Assembly: GCA_903862465.1 (NCBI GenBank)
Contig: CAIOYH010000095.1
Span: 1-40,912, forward strand
DNA length: 40,912 nt
Source: an uncultured bacterium
Lineage (GTDB): Bacteria; Bacteroidota; Bacteroidia; Bacteroidales; CAIWKO01
Direction: 5' to 3'
Both the position numbers and the translations under genes were made by a program. The notes beneath the pieces are model-generated. The model saw only the letters and a list, made by a program, of their open reading frames with translations. It was not told where the DNA came from and did no database searches. Positions 23,256 to 33,048 of the stretch are shown one piece after another. Positions within the stretch are counted from its first letter, which is position 1. Each line of letters starts with the position of its first letter.

Positions 23256-25631
23256 TTAGAATTGAATTTTATAAATAAAGTTAGGATAGAAACCTATCTG
23301 ATACAAGGTGTTTATTTTTTGTGTTGATGGATTATACTGTTGTGAGAAGATATTTTTATGCGCCGTTACGTTTTGTACATCGAAACACAAAGATTGCGAC
23401 AATCTTCTTTTCTTACTGTTGTAAGTGAATCCGGCTTTTACGTCCAAACGATAGAAGTCAGGATAACGTTCTGTGAAGGCAAAATCATTTCCTTTATACA
23501 CTTCCTGACGGGCTGCTTTCGAAGCATCTATATCAATGGGGGTATAATATCTGCCACCTGCATGTACAAATTTCATGTCAATGGTGAATGCATTACGTTT
23601 GGCTTTGCCCACTTTAAACTCTTTTCCTGCAAGAATATTATAAACAAAATGTCCGTTGAATGCCGTATTGCGCACTTTGCCATCTTGTCCTTTATAGTTA
23701 GATTCATACAGCGAACCCGTTACCAACACATAGTAACCTCTTGAGAAGAATTTCTCTATTGTAAGTTCCAAACCATAATTGGTTCCTGTGCCTTTGTTCA
23801 CCAAATTACCTTCTTCCGTTGGAGCATAAGAAGCACCTTCGTTCAACATCGAGAAGCTGTTGGGCATCTGCGAAATGGGCACATCATACATCATTTGATA
23901 ATACAATTCTGTTTTGATGCGCCAATCTTTGAATGGCAACACCTCATAAGAAGCCACAAAGTGCATGCTGTTGGTGAAACCTAACTTGCGATTCGATTCA
24001 TTGTAGGTGCTATCAGCATTTTGATATCTATAGAAATAAACAGATAGCGGCTGCATCTGACTGTGCATACCAAAACCGATACCAATGGAGTGTTTTGGAT
24101 GTATTTGATATTTCAAACCGATGCGTGGTTCCACTGATGTGGCATTGTTGAGCGTGAGGAATTGGCTACGCAAACCTGCATTCATGGTAAACTTCTCAGA
24201 GATACGATATTTTGTTGCCACGTAAGCAGCAACCAAAGAAGTGTTGCCTTTGAAATCCCAAATATTGTTCCAAACAGGGGTATATTCTCTATCTTTCAAC
24301 ATAAGATTTAGCTGCAGCACATCACATTGAACACCCACTTTCATGGCAAAATGAGCATTCGCTTTATAATCTATAAAGGTATTGATGCCATAGCGTATCT
24401 CTACATCTTTTGCATCGCGCACTCTCAAAGGCTCCGTTGAAGGTGCGATGGTGTCCAAAGCATAACCATTTTCGGAATAGCTGACGCCCAACACCGTGTT
24501 CCAATAGGTTTTGTTGTTGAGGCGGCTAAAATGCTTCAACCCAATCACACCGATCTTGCTTTTTGAATAAGAATCCTGCCCGGGAATAGAGTAAATATCA
24601 GTAGAATCTATCTTGTCATGAAGGAAATCAATATGACTCAAACCTCCCAATCCAAAGAAGGTGAAGCGTCCTGCCTTCGTATCTCCTGAGTTAATCTTAA
24701 AAGTCAAATCCTGATAATAAGGCGTGGCAGCCGTGCCGATTGAAATACCAAGATTCTGTGCCAATCCTGTGAACGAGTAACGATATGCCACCAAATAGGA
24801 AGCCTTACTACCTTTCTTAAACGGACCTTCCGACATGGCTTCCAAGCCTGTCAACGCACCAAATTGTATCATGTGCTCATGACGATCGGTGTTGCCTGTA
24901 CGCAAATGAATATCAAAAACGCCTGCGGTGGCATCTCCATATTCAGCAGGAAAAGCGGATGTAAAGAAATCAGAATTGTTCAGGGCATTAGGATTCAAAG
25001 CACTCACAGGACCTCCTGTTGTCCCCAAAGTAACAAAATGGTTGGGATTTGGCACGTTCATACCTTCGATGCGCCACAACACTCCGGTGGGCGAATTGCC
25101 TCGTATCACTATGTCGTTGCGCGAATCATTGGGGGTGCTCACCCCAGCAAAATTCGACACCAAGCGTGAAGGGTCATATCTGCCCCCCGAATAGCGGTTG
25201 ACTTCTTCCATCGAAAATGAACGAGCACTTACTGTGGACATCTGATTGAGGGTTTCATTTTTGTTGGTCCCTGATATCACCACTTCGCTCAATGCTTTAA
25301 TATTTTCTTCCAATCCAATCTCGAGTACCACTTCTTTTCCGGCTGTGACAACGACATTGGGAATCACAACCGATTTGTAACCGAGAAACGAGGCTTGCAA
25401 ATCATAACGACCGGGTACAACATCGGTAATCTTAAAACTTCCGTCCACGGCACTAGAAACTCCCTTCGGCGGATTGGTATTTAAAATCACAACATTTGCA
25501 CCGGGCAAAGTTACTTGCGATTGTTTGTCAATAACAGTTCCACGAATCACTTGCGTGTACTGTTGTGCATATCCTTTGTTTATACAAACGAAAGCGATAA
25601 GCAGAAATAATGTTACTTGTAGTTTTTTCAT
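23256..25631 (-). CDS. TonB-dependent outer-membrane receptor with carboxypeptidase-regulatory-like N-domain
   Basis: From ATG 25631 the product has 791 residues and a clear signal peptide (MKKLQVTLFLLIAFVCINKGYAQ); the in-frame ATG at 25655 only adds eight polar residues. A CarboxypepD_reg-like domain follows (VIRGTVIDKQSQVTLPGANV; GSFKITDVVPGRYDLQASFLGY). A plug domain comes next (NEVNRYSGGRYDPSRLVSNF-type region, near 125-230, with NDIVIRGNSPTGVLWRIEGM) and then a long beta-barrel ending FYPNFIYKIQF with terminal phenylalanine. Substrate is unknown; no SusD gene stands beside it, so glycan import is not implied. It may lead an operon with the flavoprotein and LytS/LytR genes. Confidence 0.9.
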   Translation of the reverse strand: MKKLQVTLFLLIAFVCINKGYAQQYTQVIRGTVIDKQSQVTLPGANVVILNTNPPKGVSSAVDGSFKITDVVPGRYDLQASFLGYKSVVIPNVVVTAGKEVVLEIGLEENIKALSEVVISGTNKNETLNQMSTVSARSFSMEEVNRYSGGRYDPSRLVSNFAGVSTPNDSRNDIVIRGNSPTGVLWRIEGMNVPNPNHFVTLGTTGGPVSALNPNALNNSDFFTSAFPAEYGDATAGVFDIHLRTGNTDRHEHMIQFGALTGLEAMSEGPFKKGSKASYLVAYRYSFTGLAQNLGISIGTAATPYYQDLTFKINSGDTKAGRFTFFGLGGLSHIDFLHDKIDSTDIYSIPGQDSYSKSKIGVIGLKHFSRLNNKTYWNTVLGVSYSENGYALDTIAPSTEPLRVRDAKDVEIRYGINTFIDYKANAHFAMKVGVQCDVLQLNLMLKDREYTPVWNNIWDFKGNTSLVAAYVATKYRISEKFTMNAGLRSQFLTLNNATSVEPRIGLKYQIHPKHSIGIGFGMHSQMQPLSVYFYRYQNADSTYNESNRKLGFTNSMHFVASYEVLPFKDWRIKTELYYQMMYDVPISQMPNSFSMLNEGASYAPTEEGNLVNKGTGTNYGLELTIEKFFSRGYYVLVTGSLYESNYKGQDGKVRNTAFNGHFVYNILAGKEFKVGKAKRNAFTIDMKFVHAGGRYYTPIDIDASKAARQEVYKGNDFAFTERYPDFYRLDVKAGFTYNSKKRRLSQSLCFDVQNVTAHKNIFSQQYNPSTQKINTLYQIGFYPNFIYKIQF

Positions 25632-25878
25632 AGCTTTGTTTTTGTTTTGATGCAAAATAACAAAGAAACCAAACGCTGTGAAACAGGAAAACCGATGAGT
25701 TGTTGTATTTGATAGTTGAATTGTAATTATGGGAGGTTGAAAATAAAATCAACTAAATGAATTTTGATTTTAAAACCTCTGTGTATTTCCTTTCTCTCCG
25801 TGCATCTCTGTGTAACAAAAATAGAGCAATCCAACTAATTAACCAATTAACTAATTAATCAATCAACCAATCAACCCA

Positions 25879-28800
25879 TCACCGAATCACCGTAACATTC
25901 CCCTTCTTGAAGTATGTTGACTGATTGTGGCAGGTCACGTCTAAATAATACACAAACACACCCGGGTCGCAGGGCTTACCTTTGAAGGTGCCATCCCAAC
26001 CGTTTCTCATGTCGTTGGTTTCAAATACCTTTTCGCCCCAACGGTCATAAATCAGAAAAGTGAGTTCGCTCACCATTTTGCTGCGTACGAAAAGTTGGTC
26101 GTTTTTGCCATCACCGTTGGGCGTGAAAGCATTGGGCACATACACATAAGGATCGGCGCAATGCACATCGAGCACCACAATGCGCAAGGAATCTCTGTAG
26201 GTGCATCCATACGAGTCGGAAATTGTCAGATAATACATCGTGGTTTGATTGGGCGAAGCAATAGGGTTTTGCGAAAAAGGATTATCCAAACCGGTGCTTG
26301 GATACCATGTGTAGTTGGTTCCCGGTACAGGTGATGCATGCAAGCCACTCGACTGACTTTGATAAATGGTGTCTTTGTCCGACCAAACAGAAACATGATT
26401 AAATATGGAATCCACAATCAGATTAAAGGAGTTTGCCTGCTGACACTGTCGCGAATCCGTAATAGTGACTGCATACGTCCCGGCACATAAATCTATGATA
26501 GGATTCGTGGTCTCCAAATTATTCCAGATATACGAATAAGGAGGTGTTCCTCCCGAGGTGGTCAAGGTGATAGTCCCCACACAGGCTTCGTTGCAAGGAA
26601 TATTGAATATTGCAGGTGTAGCCACAATAGAATCGGGTTGGGTGATTACAATAGAGGAGATGGATATGCAGGTAGAATTATCGGTGATAGTAACAGTATA
26701 AGTGCCTGCGCATAGATTGCTGATGGTATCAGTAGTAGCGCCATTGTTCCATAAGATATTGAAAGGCGGATGCCCTGAAGAAATAACTACCGAAGCCCAA
26801 GCATCGCACACACCATGACAAGGAGGTGTAGTAGAATGAAACGAATCAGCCACCACCACAAAAGAAACCAACACACTGTCTATGCCTGAGCAATAACTGT
26901 TGCTTACCGAAACATAATAATAGGTTGGAGCCGAAATATTGGTGGTGAACCATGGGTTAGATGGAGGCGCATTCAGCCAATCAGTAAAATCATGATTAGT
27001 GGACCAATGAAAACTGTTGGCATCTTGTGCCGTATTAGCCGTAAGGGTAATAGTTCCATCGCAAGTAGTTGTATCGTTGCCTGCATACGCATCGAGATGA
27101 TACACCACCACCCGCTGTCGCAAGGTATCCGTGCAAATGCCATTCGAAACCAACAAGACATAAGTGGTGGTGGTATTCGTATTTGAAAATGGATTGCAAA
27201 TATAAGGGTCGCTCAATGAGAAGGGCGGAAACCATTGATAGGTAACGTTGGTGTCGCCTGTTGGATTCAGTCCAATTTGAATATTATCGCCCACACACAT
27301 AAACTTTGGAGGAATGGTATCACTAGAGTTAGAAAGCACCACCACTTGTTTGGCGATAGTATCCGCAAAGTTGCATGTTCCCGTATCTTTCACCGCAAGC
27401 GTTACGGTATAAACCCCCGAAGTAGTATAATAATGTATAGGGTTGGTAACCGTAGAGGAAGTGTTATCCCCAAAAGTCCACACATAGGTCATCCCCGCAC
27501 CACCTGAATAGGATGTATTGATGAAATGCACCGAATCGGGCAAACATATTACGGGAGGCAATTGAAAATCGGCAATAGTAATAGGAAGCATAAAGTCGAA
27601 TTTAAAAGTCCCATTGTTACAGTTATTGCTGTTGTTAAAATTAGACCATGCTCCGAGCGTAGTCGGAAAATCATCATGCCCACCACAACCGGCACACACC
27701 GACTGATAAATCTTCCCCTTGCGGTCGAAACGACTCGTACCCCCATCCACATGTTCCTGACTAGTAGGTCCGCCAAAATAAGTGCCATATACCATAGAAG
27801 AAGCATCGTCGTTGATAACTAACAGATAGAAATCGCTATTATCTGTGGTGCTCTGAAAAGCATCACTGCTGATAGGCAAACCCGCTGTGCCGCCAAAACT
27901 GTTTACGGCTCCACCCCATCCCGACAGGTATATCTTATCACACAAATCCACCAAAAAGGCGGTAGGCGAAATATCAGGACCACCGTTGCCCGTACCAAAA
28001 GTTGTTGACCACACAAGGTTGTCAAGATTGGGATAAATTTTACTTAGAAACTGCCCTGCACCCGGATGATTCCACAAGGCATTGTGGATAAAATAAGTTC
28101 CTGTGTCAGCCGTTTGTCCATACACATAGATGTAGCCTTGCTTGCTTCTGTCCATCAAATAGGTTTGGTCATAAGCGCCCGTTCCATAATAGGTGGATCT
28201 GAGCAAGGTGGTTCCATTGACGGATATCTTAGCGATAAAACCATCGGCAGTGCCACCCATATAAGCAGGATGCAACACCCCCGGTGTAGTCGGAAAATCA
28301 AGAGAGGAAGTGCCTCCGCAGATATAAACCCGCGAACTATCATCCACCACAACGCCATAAACAGCATCAAGTCCTGTGCCACCTATGTACGAAGACCAAA
28401 TCATATTGTGAAGGTTATTATCCATCTTAAATACACAACCATCAAGCGTACCGCCCCCGTAAGTCGGTTGGAAAGCACCAATCGATACAGGAAAATCAGC
28501 AGACGCAGTAGTGGAAACAACGTAAACATTATTGTTGACATCCACATTAATTTCACCGCGGGCACCATCAGCATAATTATGACACAAAGGTGCATAAAAG
28601 TTATTGCCATCATTGCTACTCCCGCCCACATAAGTAGAAGCCAATAGCTGACTACCATCCTCACTCAGTTTAGCAACATACATATCCACTCCTAAAGCGA
28701 AGGTAAGCACATAATCGTATGTAATGTTTGTTCCACCATGAAAAACAGAATCAAAGGTATTGGGAGTCATAGGGAAATTAGCCGAACCCGTAGTACCAAA

Positions 28801-29868
28801 AACGAGTAGATTGCCGGCAGCATCCACGATAGTACTATGCGGCAAATCATTTTTATTGCCACCCAAATAGGTTGCATACAGCCGACTTACACCCGTTGGG
28901 TCATATTTGATGATAGCGATATCACAACCGCCATAATAGTTGCCTTCGCCTCCTGCGAAATTAACTTGAAAAGCACCCACCGAAACAGGATACCCATTGA
29001 TAGCATCATTGAAACAGATACCACCCGAATAGGTATTGCCAAATTCATCGTAGGTAGCCGTGAATCCCCAATTGTCAGCAAGCGAACCTGTGAAAGTTGA
29101 GAAAATAAGTATCGGGTCAATGACAAGCTCATATTCTTTATTGTATCCTTCAGGAAACTCAAAGGAGAGTTTGTTTTTTGTAAGTTTGAAATTGCAGGGA
29201 ACGATGGTCTTAGCGCCATTAACCATTTGATAGGCAAGCGGAGCTAATTCTGTCACTTGATTTACGGAAGTCTTTATGATGACATTGCCATGTTGTAGTG
29301 AAACACTATTTGCCCCTTCATATTCAATAAGAATATTTTTAGGATTAGCACCTTGATGCAACACAAATTGATATTTTAGCAAATGCTGATTCTCCAGTAG
29401 TTCCAAATCAATGTTGTGGTAGAGGTTCTCGTACATTATATAACCATAATTATGCACCTTCGATGCCCACTTCGATTTATCGTTACCCAGAAAATAATTG
29501 CTATAATCCGGTCCCGGTTGAGAACCTTTGATAACTACATCTTTGTTGGAGTTCAGGAAGTTTGTTTTGTAAGCATGATAGTCTATAATAAAATCCGAAG
29601 AATCGGGCTTCATATCTTTTCCATGCGCTTTTAACTTATAAGATAATAGTTTGTTATATTTCGTTTGATCTCGAAACACAAAACACAGCCCATTGCTTAA
29701 ACATTGAAGATAGCCTTCGTTGAGGTCGGCTTTGAATTTGATACTTTTATCCCACTGCCCTTTGTTTTCATAAAAGCGCAATTCTTTTGAACTCACCGAA
29801 TCTTTCTCATGAGACAGGGCACAAAAGGAGATAAACAGAAAAACGAGCAAAAATAACGACTTTCGCAT
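25879..29868 (-). CDS. Giant surface protein with DUF7948-like, SBBP, PKD and SprB repeats and T9SS type B domain
   Basis: 1329 residues from ATG 29868, which begins the signal peptide MRKSLFLLVFLFISFCALS; an upstream ATG at 29901 is less likely. RFYENKGQWDKSIKFKADLN is the start of the DUF7948-like domain. Next are several SBBP-type beta-propeller repeats of the form YGGSGTDxxxxxAxDxxGNVYV-like (for example STYVGGSSNDGNN; WSSYIGGTGLDAVYGV). A PKD domain follows (MTYVWTFGDNTSSTV), then SprB-like repeats (CHGVCDAWASVVISSGHPPF; GTYTVTITDNSTC). The C-terminus is the gliding-associated type B T9SS domain (VPNAFTPNGDGKND; IYDRWGEKVFET; GWDGTFKGKPCDPGVFVYYL). A surface adhesin or matrix role is typical of such proteins; the ligand is unknown. 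Confidence 0.9.
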   Translation of the reverse strand: MRKSLFLLVFLFISFCALSHEKDSVSSKELRFYENKGQWDKSIKFKADLNEGYLQCLSNGLCFVFRDQTKYNKLLSYKLKAHGKDMKPDSSDFIIDYHAYKTNFLNSNKDVVIKGSQPGPDYSNYFLGNDKSKWASKVHNYGYIMYENLYHNIDLELLENQHLLKYQFVLHQGANPKNILIEYEGANSVSLQHGNVIIKTSVNQVTELAPLAYQMVNGAKTIVPCNFKLTKNKLSFEFPEGYNKEYELVIDPILIFSTFTGSLADNWGFTATYDEFGNTYSGGICFNDAINGYPVSVGAFQVNFAGGEGNYYGGCDIAIIKYDPTGVSRLYATYLGGNKNDLPHSTIVDAAGNLLVFGTTGSANFPMTPNTFDSVFHGGTNITYDYVLTFALGVDMYVAKLSEDGSQLLASTYVGGSSNDGNNFYAPLCHNYADGARGEINVDVNNNVYVVSTTASADFPVSIGAFQPTYGGGTLDGCVFKMDNNLHNMIWSSYIGGTGLDAVYGVVVDDSSRVYICGGTSSLDFPTTPGVLHPAYMGGTADGFIAKISVNGTTLLRSTYYGTGAYDQTYLMDRSKQGYIYVYGQTADTGTYFIHNALWNHPGAGQFLSKIYPNLDNLVWSTTFGTGNGGPDISPTAFLVDLCDKIYLSGWGGAVNSFGGTAGLPISSDAFQSTTDNSDFYLLVINDDASSMVYGTYFGGPTSQEHVDGGTSRFDRKGKIYQSVCAGCGGHDDFPTTLGAWSNFNNSNNCNNGTFKFDFMLPITIADFQLPPVICLPDSVHFINTSYSGGAGMTYVWTFGDNTSSTVTNPIHYYTTSGVYTVTLAVKDTGTCNFADTIAKQVVVLSNSSDTIPPKFMCVGDNIQIGLNPTGDTNVTYQWFPPFSLSDPYICNPFSNTNTTTTYVLLVSNGICTDTLRQRVVVYHLDAYAGNDTTTCDGTITLTANTAQDANSFHWSTNHDFTDWLNAPPSNPWFTTNISAPTYYYVSVSNSYCSGIDSVLVSFVVVADSFHSTTPPCHGVCDAWASVVISSGHPPFNILWNNGATTDTISNLCAGTYTVTITDNSTCISISSIVITQPDSIVATPAIFNIPCNEACVGTITLTTSGGTPPYSYIWNNLETTNPIIDLCAGTYAVTITDSRQCQQANSFNLIVDSIFNHVSVWSDKDTIYQSQSSGLHASPVPGTNYTWYPSTGLDNPFSQNPIASPNQTTMYYLTISDSYGCTYRDSLRIVVLDVHCADPYVYVPNAFTPNGDGKNDQLFVRSKMVSELTFLIYDRWGEKVFETNDMRNGWDGTFKGKPCDPGVFVYYLDVTCHNQSTYFKKGNVTVIR

Positions 29869-29898
29869 TTGTATAAAATTTACTTTAGCAAATGTACG

Positions 29899-29906
29899 CA
29901 AATTTA
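29899..29906 (-). promoter_or_regulatory. Candidate -7 element of the type B T9SS gene
   Basis: Minus strand TAAATTTG, a match to TAnnTTTG; a second match, TACATTTG, lies at 29896-29889. Both are close to the ATG at 29868. No TTG box stands 17-19 bases further upstream, so either could be fortuitous in AT-rich DNA. Confidence 0.3.
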
Positions 29907-29934
29907 TACAAATAGAATGATTAATTAAAAAAAA

Positions 29935-30693
29935 TTATTCGTCATTATTCATAAAACCCTGATTTGTCATAACATTCAAAAAACTTTTCGAGAAATATTT
30001 ATTGTCTTTTTTTATATAACGCTTCTGCGTGAAGATTTGCGCAAGGTTTTTTAACTGATTTTCTTCAATTAATTTCATCGTCAGCGGCAGATTTTCCTTT
30101 TCTTGATACAATGCATCAATTTTTTCTGCTGTATATGGCTGATAATTTTCGTGATGAACGATTGCTTCAAGGGGTAATCTATCGGTCAGTTCGGGACTTT
30201 CGTTAGGATAGCCCACCACCAAAGTGGTTATTGGGACTACGCCTTCAGGACATTGGAAGAAATCAATAAGTTTGTCAGCATTATAGGTGGTAGTGCCCAA
30301 ATAGCAAATCCCTAAGCCAAAGGATTCCGCAGCAAGAGCCGCATTTTGAGCCGCCAGCAAAGCATCTATCGCTGCTGTCATAAACGATAAGAAATTATCG
30401 TAGCCGGGTTCAGCATCGCGCTGCTTGCACCATTGATTGAAACGATAGAAATCGGCACAAAAGGTCAAAATAACGGGTGCCTGCACCACCATCTTCTGAT
30501 TGAAATGCAAACCGCACAATTGCTTCTTCTTTTCTTCATCACGGGTAACAATAATGCTATAAACTTGCATATTGCCTGTCGTGGAGGCTCGGGAAGCGGC
30601 TTCCAAAATTTGATTCAAGATGCTTTCATCTATGGCATCTGACTTATAATTGCGTATGCTTCGGTGCTCCGAAATGGTTTTGATGGTATCCAT
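29935..30693 (-). CDS. NfsA/FRP-type nitroreductase family oxidoreductase
   Basis: 252 residues, the usual size of NfsA-like proteins. HRSIRNYKSDAIDESILNQI starts the FMN-binding fold; ASRASTTGNMQVYSIIVTRD and GLGICYLGTTTYNADKLIDF follow, with VVGYPNESPELTDRLPLEAI near residue 180. The enzymes reduce nitro compounds, quinones or flavins with NADPH. The C-terminal 60 residues (TMKLIEENQLKNLAQIFTQK) form the family's extra helices. It lies 67 bases upstream of the type B T9SS gene and 57 bases downstream of the DUF4290 gene, same strand, so an operon is possible. Confidence 0.9.
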   Translation of the reverse strand: MDTIKTISEHRSIRNYKSDAIDESILNQILEAASRASTTGNMQVYSIIVTRDEEKKKQLCGLHFNQKMVVQAPVILTFCADFYRFNQWCKQRDAEPGYDNFLSFMTAAIDALLAAQNAALAAESFGLGICYLGTTTYNADKLIDFFQCPEGVVPITTLVVGYPNESPELTDRLPLEAIVHHENYQPYTAEKIDALYQEKENLPLTMKLIEENQLKNLAQIFTQKRYIKKDNKYFSKSFLNVMTNQGFMNNDE

Positions 30694-30749
30694 GTTTAAT
30701 GTTTCTCAGCAGTTTGAGATGTTATGCTTTTTTAATCTATGTTTTGGTG

Positions 30750-31418
30750 TTAATTACCTGAACCCGAACCCTTCTTCTTCCAATTCTTGTTGTCGCGATA
30801 TTTGCCGCCTTGATTGTCGCCCGACTTGCCACCGCCCTGAGTTCTTTTGCGAGGAGGGGTCGTCGTAATCAATTCTTTCACATTATCCAAACGTACATTT
30901 TCATCGAGTTTCAACTTACCATCCGAAAGTTTCGATAGATGTTCGCCTATCACTTCGTCGGTCACAGAATCGCGATTCCAACTCAAATAGAGTTTCTTCA
31001 AATGATTTGCTATCAACAGTATCAATGCTTCCTTCTCAGGTCCTTCTTCATAGTCAACTGCCTTCACAATCATGTTTTCGGCATGTTTGCCATATTGTCT
31101 GAACTTGATAAACTTGTTGGGATATGATAATTTGAATGTTTCAAGTTCCTTGATGTTTGGGTCGGGTTTTGGAAATGGCGAATCCACATCCAATTTATAT
31201 TCGGAAATCATAAACAAATGATCCCATATCTTTTGCTTGAACTCAGAAGAATCTAATTTCTGAGGATTGTTTAGCTGTGTCATGATTGCCACGATGGTCT
31301 TGGCGGCTTTGTTTCTGCGGTCTCTGTCTTCGATGGTGATAGCAAATTCTATCATTTTCTCGATATTTCTGCCGTATTCCGAAATCCGAAGCAGCGTCCT
31401 TTGTGTGTTGTATTCCAT
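30750..31418 (-). CDS. DUF4290 family protein
   Basis: 222 residues. EYNTQRTLLRISEYGRNIEK, followed by TQLNNPQKLDSSEFKQKIWDH, PFPKPDPNIKELETFKLSYP and RQYGKHAENMIVKAVDYEEG, matches DUF4290, a cytoplasmic helical family confined, as far as I know, to Bacteroidota. The tail (PPRKRTQGGGKSGDNQGG) is basic and glycine-rich and looks disordered, as in other members. Elsewhere it is commonly next to murA; here murA is not in the window and the neighbour is a nitroreductase. Function unknown. A -7-like box precedes it at 31462. Confidence 0.92.
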   Translation of the reverse strand: MEYNTQRTLLRISEYGRNIEKMIEFAITIEDRDRRNKAAKTIVAIMTQLNNPQKLDSSEFKQKIWDHLFMISEYKLDVDSPFPKPDPNIKELETFKLSYPNKFIKFRQYGKHAENMIVKAVDYEEGPEKEALILLIANHLKKLYLSWNRDSVTDEVIGEHLSKLSDGKLKLDENVRLDNVKELITTTPPRKRTQGGGKSGDNQGGKYRDNKNWKKKGSGSGN

Positions 31419-31461
31419 ATAATTTTTTGTTTTTATCTTATGCTATAAGAGGAAAGGTCGG

Positions 31462-31469
31462 CAAAGATA
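31462..31469 (-). promoter_or_regulatory. Candidate -7 element of the DUF4290 gene
   Basis: Minus strand TATCTTTG, an exact consensus match, 44 bases upstream of the start codon at 31418. The -33 region (TTTAT) is a poor match. Confidence 0.5.
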
Positions 31470-31555
31470 CGAATGTTTTCGTTATAAATCGCCTTATGAT
31501 GTTTACTTTACCCCTACTTTTATCTTAAATGCACTGTCGTTCGTTACTAAAACTA

Positions 31556-32656
31556 TCAATTTCCCATCGCTGAACCATAGTTTTGGCGGCTGATATGCGA
31601 CTCAAGATGCTCCCGAATCTCCTCCTTTTCAGCTTCCGTAAGCGTATAACTATTCTTTTCGTAATCCTGTATTTCTTTCATATAGTTCGTTAGCTTACTT
31701 TCGAATGCAGAACTAAATTCCAAGCCCAAACTTTGATACGCCTTCTTCAAAGTACCCACAGACTCGGCTTCCAGTTCTTCGAAACGTATCTCCGTGTAGG
31801 CGCCTATTGGAATCAGGCTTTTGTCTCGTTCCACCGTGTCGAGCAAGGAATTCAACAACTCCGACACATCCCCTATCTCGGGATTTTTCCAACAGCGATT
31901 CAAGGTGTTTTGCGAACCAACTATAGACCACATCCTCACCGTGGAAGGAACCACATCCATCGGATTGCGATAAATATGGATGAATTTCGCCTTCGGAAAC
32001 ATCTCCAAAAGTTTCTGAATACGAAACGTGTGAAACGGGTTTTTCAATATCAATTGTTTCCCGCTGTTCCATGCCAATCGTTTATAGAACCAACGAGTTT
32101 GCTCCTCCCATAACGCCATTTCATCCTTAGTATCGGGCAGAAACTTGTTATATTCCTTCAAGAAAAAGGAATACTTTTTGGGAAACACCAAGCCTAACAT
32201 CGGCGAAAAGCCTATCAAACGCACCAAAGCAAACTCATCTTCCTGCGGTTCGTCCATGCTGTTTTTCATTTGGTCGAAAGGGCGGGTTTTGCCCAACGCC
32301 ATTTTCATGATAGGACGAAAATAATAGTACGCACTCTTGAAACCATTGGGTTGAGCTGTTTGAAACAGTGTCGGTGCCGACAAGTTTTCATCCAAACTCA
32401 TCAACTGATGCAAAAACGTGCTGCCCGTGCGCCAATGTCCTATAATAAATATAGGGTCTTTCTCCAACCTATATGCCTCCACCTCCTTCCCGTATTTTCT
32501 TGTGTCCAACCAGGCAAACAGCGATGCCCATAACGAATTTTGCAACACGAAAAAGAATCGAAACAGATATTTGGGCAGCCACGAAACTTTATTTCTTCGC
32601 AAAAGCTTAAAGAAAACTCGGAATTGAATACCTGCAAGGAGGTAGGCACTCTTCAT
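31556..32656 (-). CDS. Sulfotransferase-family protein
   Basis: 366 residues. IIGHWRTGSTFLHQL (71-85) is the 5'-phosphosulfate-binding loop of PAPS-dependent sulfotransferases, and KFIHIYRNPMDVVPSTVRMW contains the 3'-phosphate-binding RNPxD-type segment. ILKNPFHTFRIQKLLEMFPK, between them, fits the substrate/LKxP region. The N-terminal 65 residues are basic and hydrophobic, possibly membrane-associated. The enzyme would transfer sulfate from PAPS to a hydroxyl or amine. It is the last gene of a minus-strand set (HTH, BtrH-like, ACP, sulfotransferase), 12 bases after the ACP gene. Target may be a lipid or acylated small molecule made with that ACP, which is inference. Confidence 0.88.
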   Translation of the reverse strand: MKSAYLLAGIQFRVFFKLLRRNKVSWLPKYLFRFFFVLQNSLWASLFAWLDTRKYGKEVEAYRLEKDPIFIIGHWRTGSTFLHQLMSLDENLSAPTLFQTAQPNGFKSAYYYFRPIMKMALGKTRPFDQMKNSMDEPQEDEFALVRLIGFSPMLGLVFPKKYSFFLKEYNKFLPDTKDEMALWEEQTRWFYKRLAWNSGKQLILKNPFHTFRIQKLLEMFPKAKFIHIYRNPMDVVPSTVRMWSIVGSQNTLNRCWKNPEIGDVSELLNSLLDTVERDKSLIPIGAYTEIRFEELEAESVGTLKKAYQSLGLEFSSAFESKLTNYMKEIQDYEKNSYTLTEAEKEEIREHLESHISRQNYGSAMGN

Positions 32657-32667
32657 AAGCTTGCTGT

Positions 32668-32940
32668 TTATGAAGCCTGATTAGAGGTGATAAATTCTGC
32701 CATTGTATCCACCGTATTCAGGATGTTACGCGCTAGATTTTGGTCATCCAAACGCACATTAAATTCGCGCTGTATTGCCATAATGAGTTCGATGCCATCT
32801 ATAGAATCGAGAGTGATGACGTTTTCCCCGCTAAACAAGGGTTGGTCGTCTAATATGTCGGCGGGGTTAACATCCGTGAGGTTTAAAGTAGCTACAATCA
32901 TCTCTTTGATTTGCAGTTTTAGGTCTTTGGTATCGTCCAT
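32668..32940 (-). CDS. Acyl carrier protein
   Basis: 90 residues, acidic, four-helix pattern. The phosphopantetheine site is S46 in TLDSIDGIELIM; the usual DSL reads DSI. The first helix (IKEMIVATLNLTDV) and ILDDQPLFSGENV loop are typical. It differs from housekeeping ACP sequences and sits with a BtrH-like gene and a sulfotransferase, so it probably serves a dedicated pathway. The spacing of 108 bases to the upstream BtrH-like gene leaves room for a separate promoter. The stop lies 12 bases before the sulfotransferase start. Confidence 0.92.
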   Translation of the reverse strand: MDDTKDLKLQIKEMIVATLNLTDVNPADILDDQPLFSGENVITLDSIDGIELIMAIQREFNVRLDDQNLARNILNTVDTMAEFITSNQAS

Positions 32941-33048
32941 GATTTTATTTTGTTTTAGTTATTGGACTTATTTTTTTTGCAAAAATATTCTTTTTACTCG
33001 ATTCTATCGAGAAAAATCCTTTATTTCTTCACAAATTTTTCAATCCGT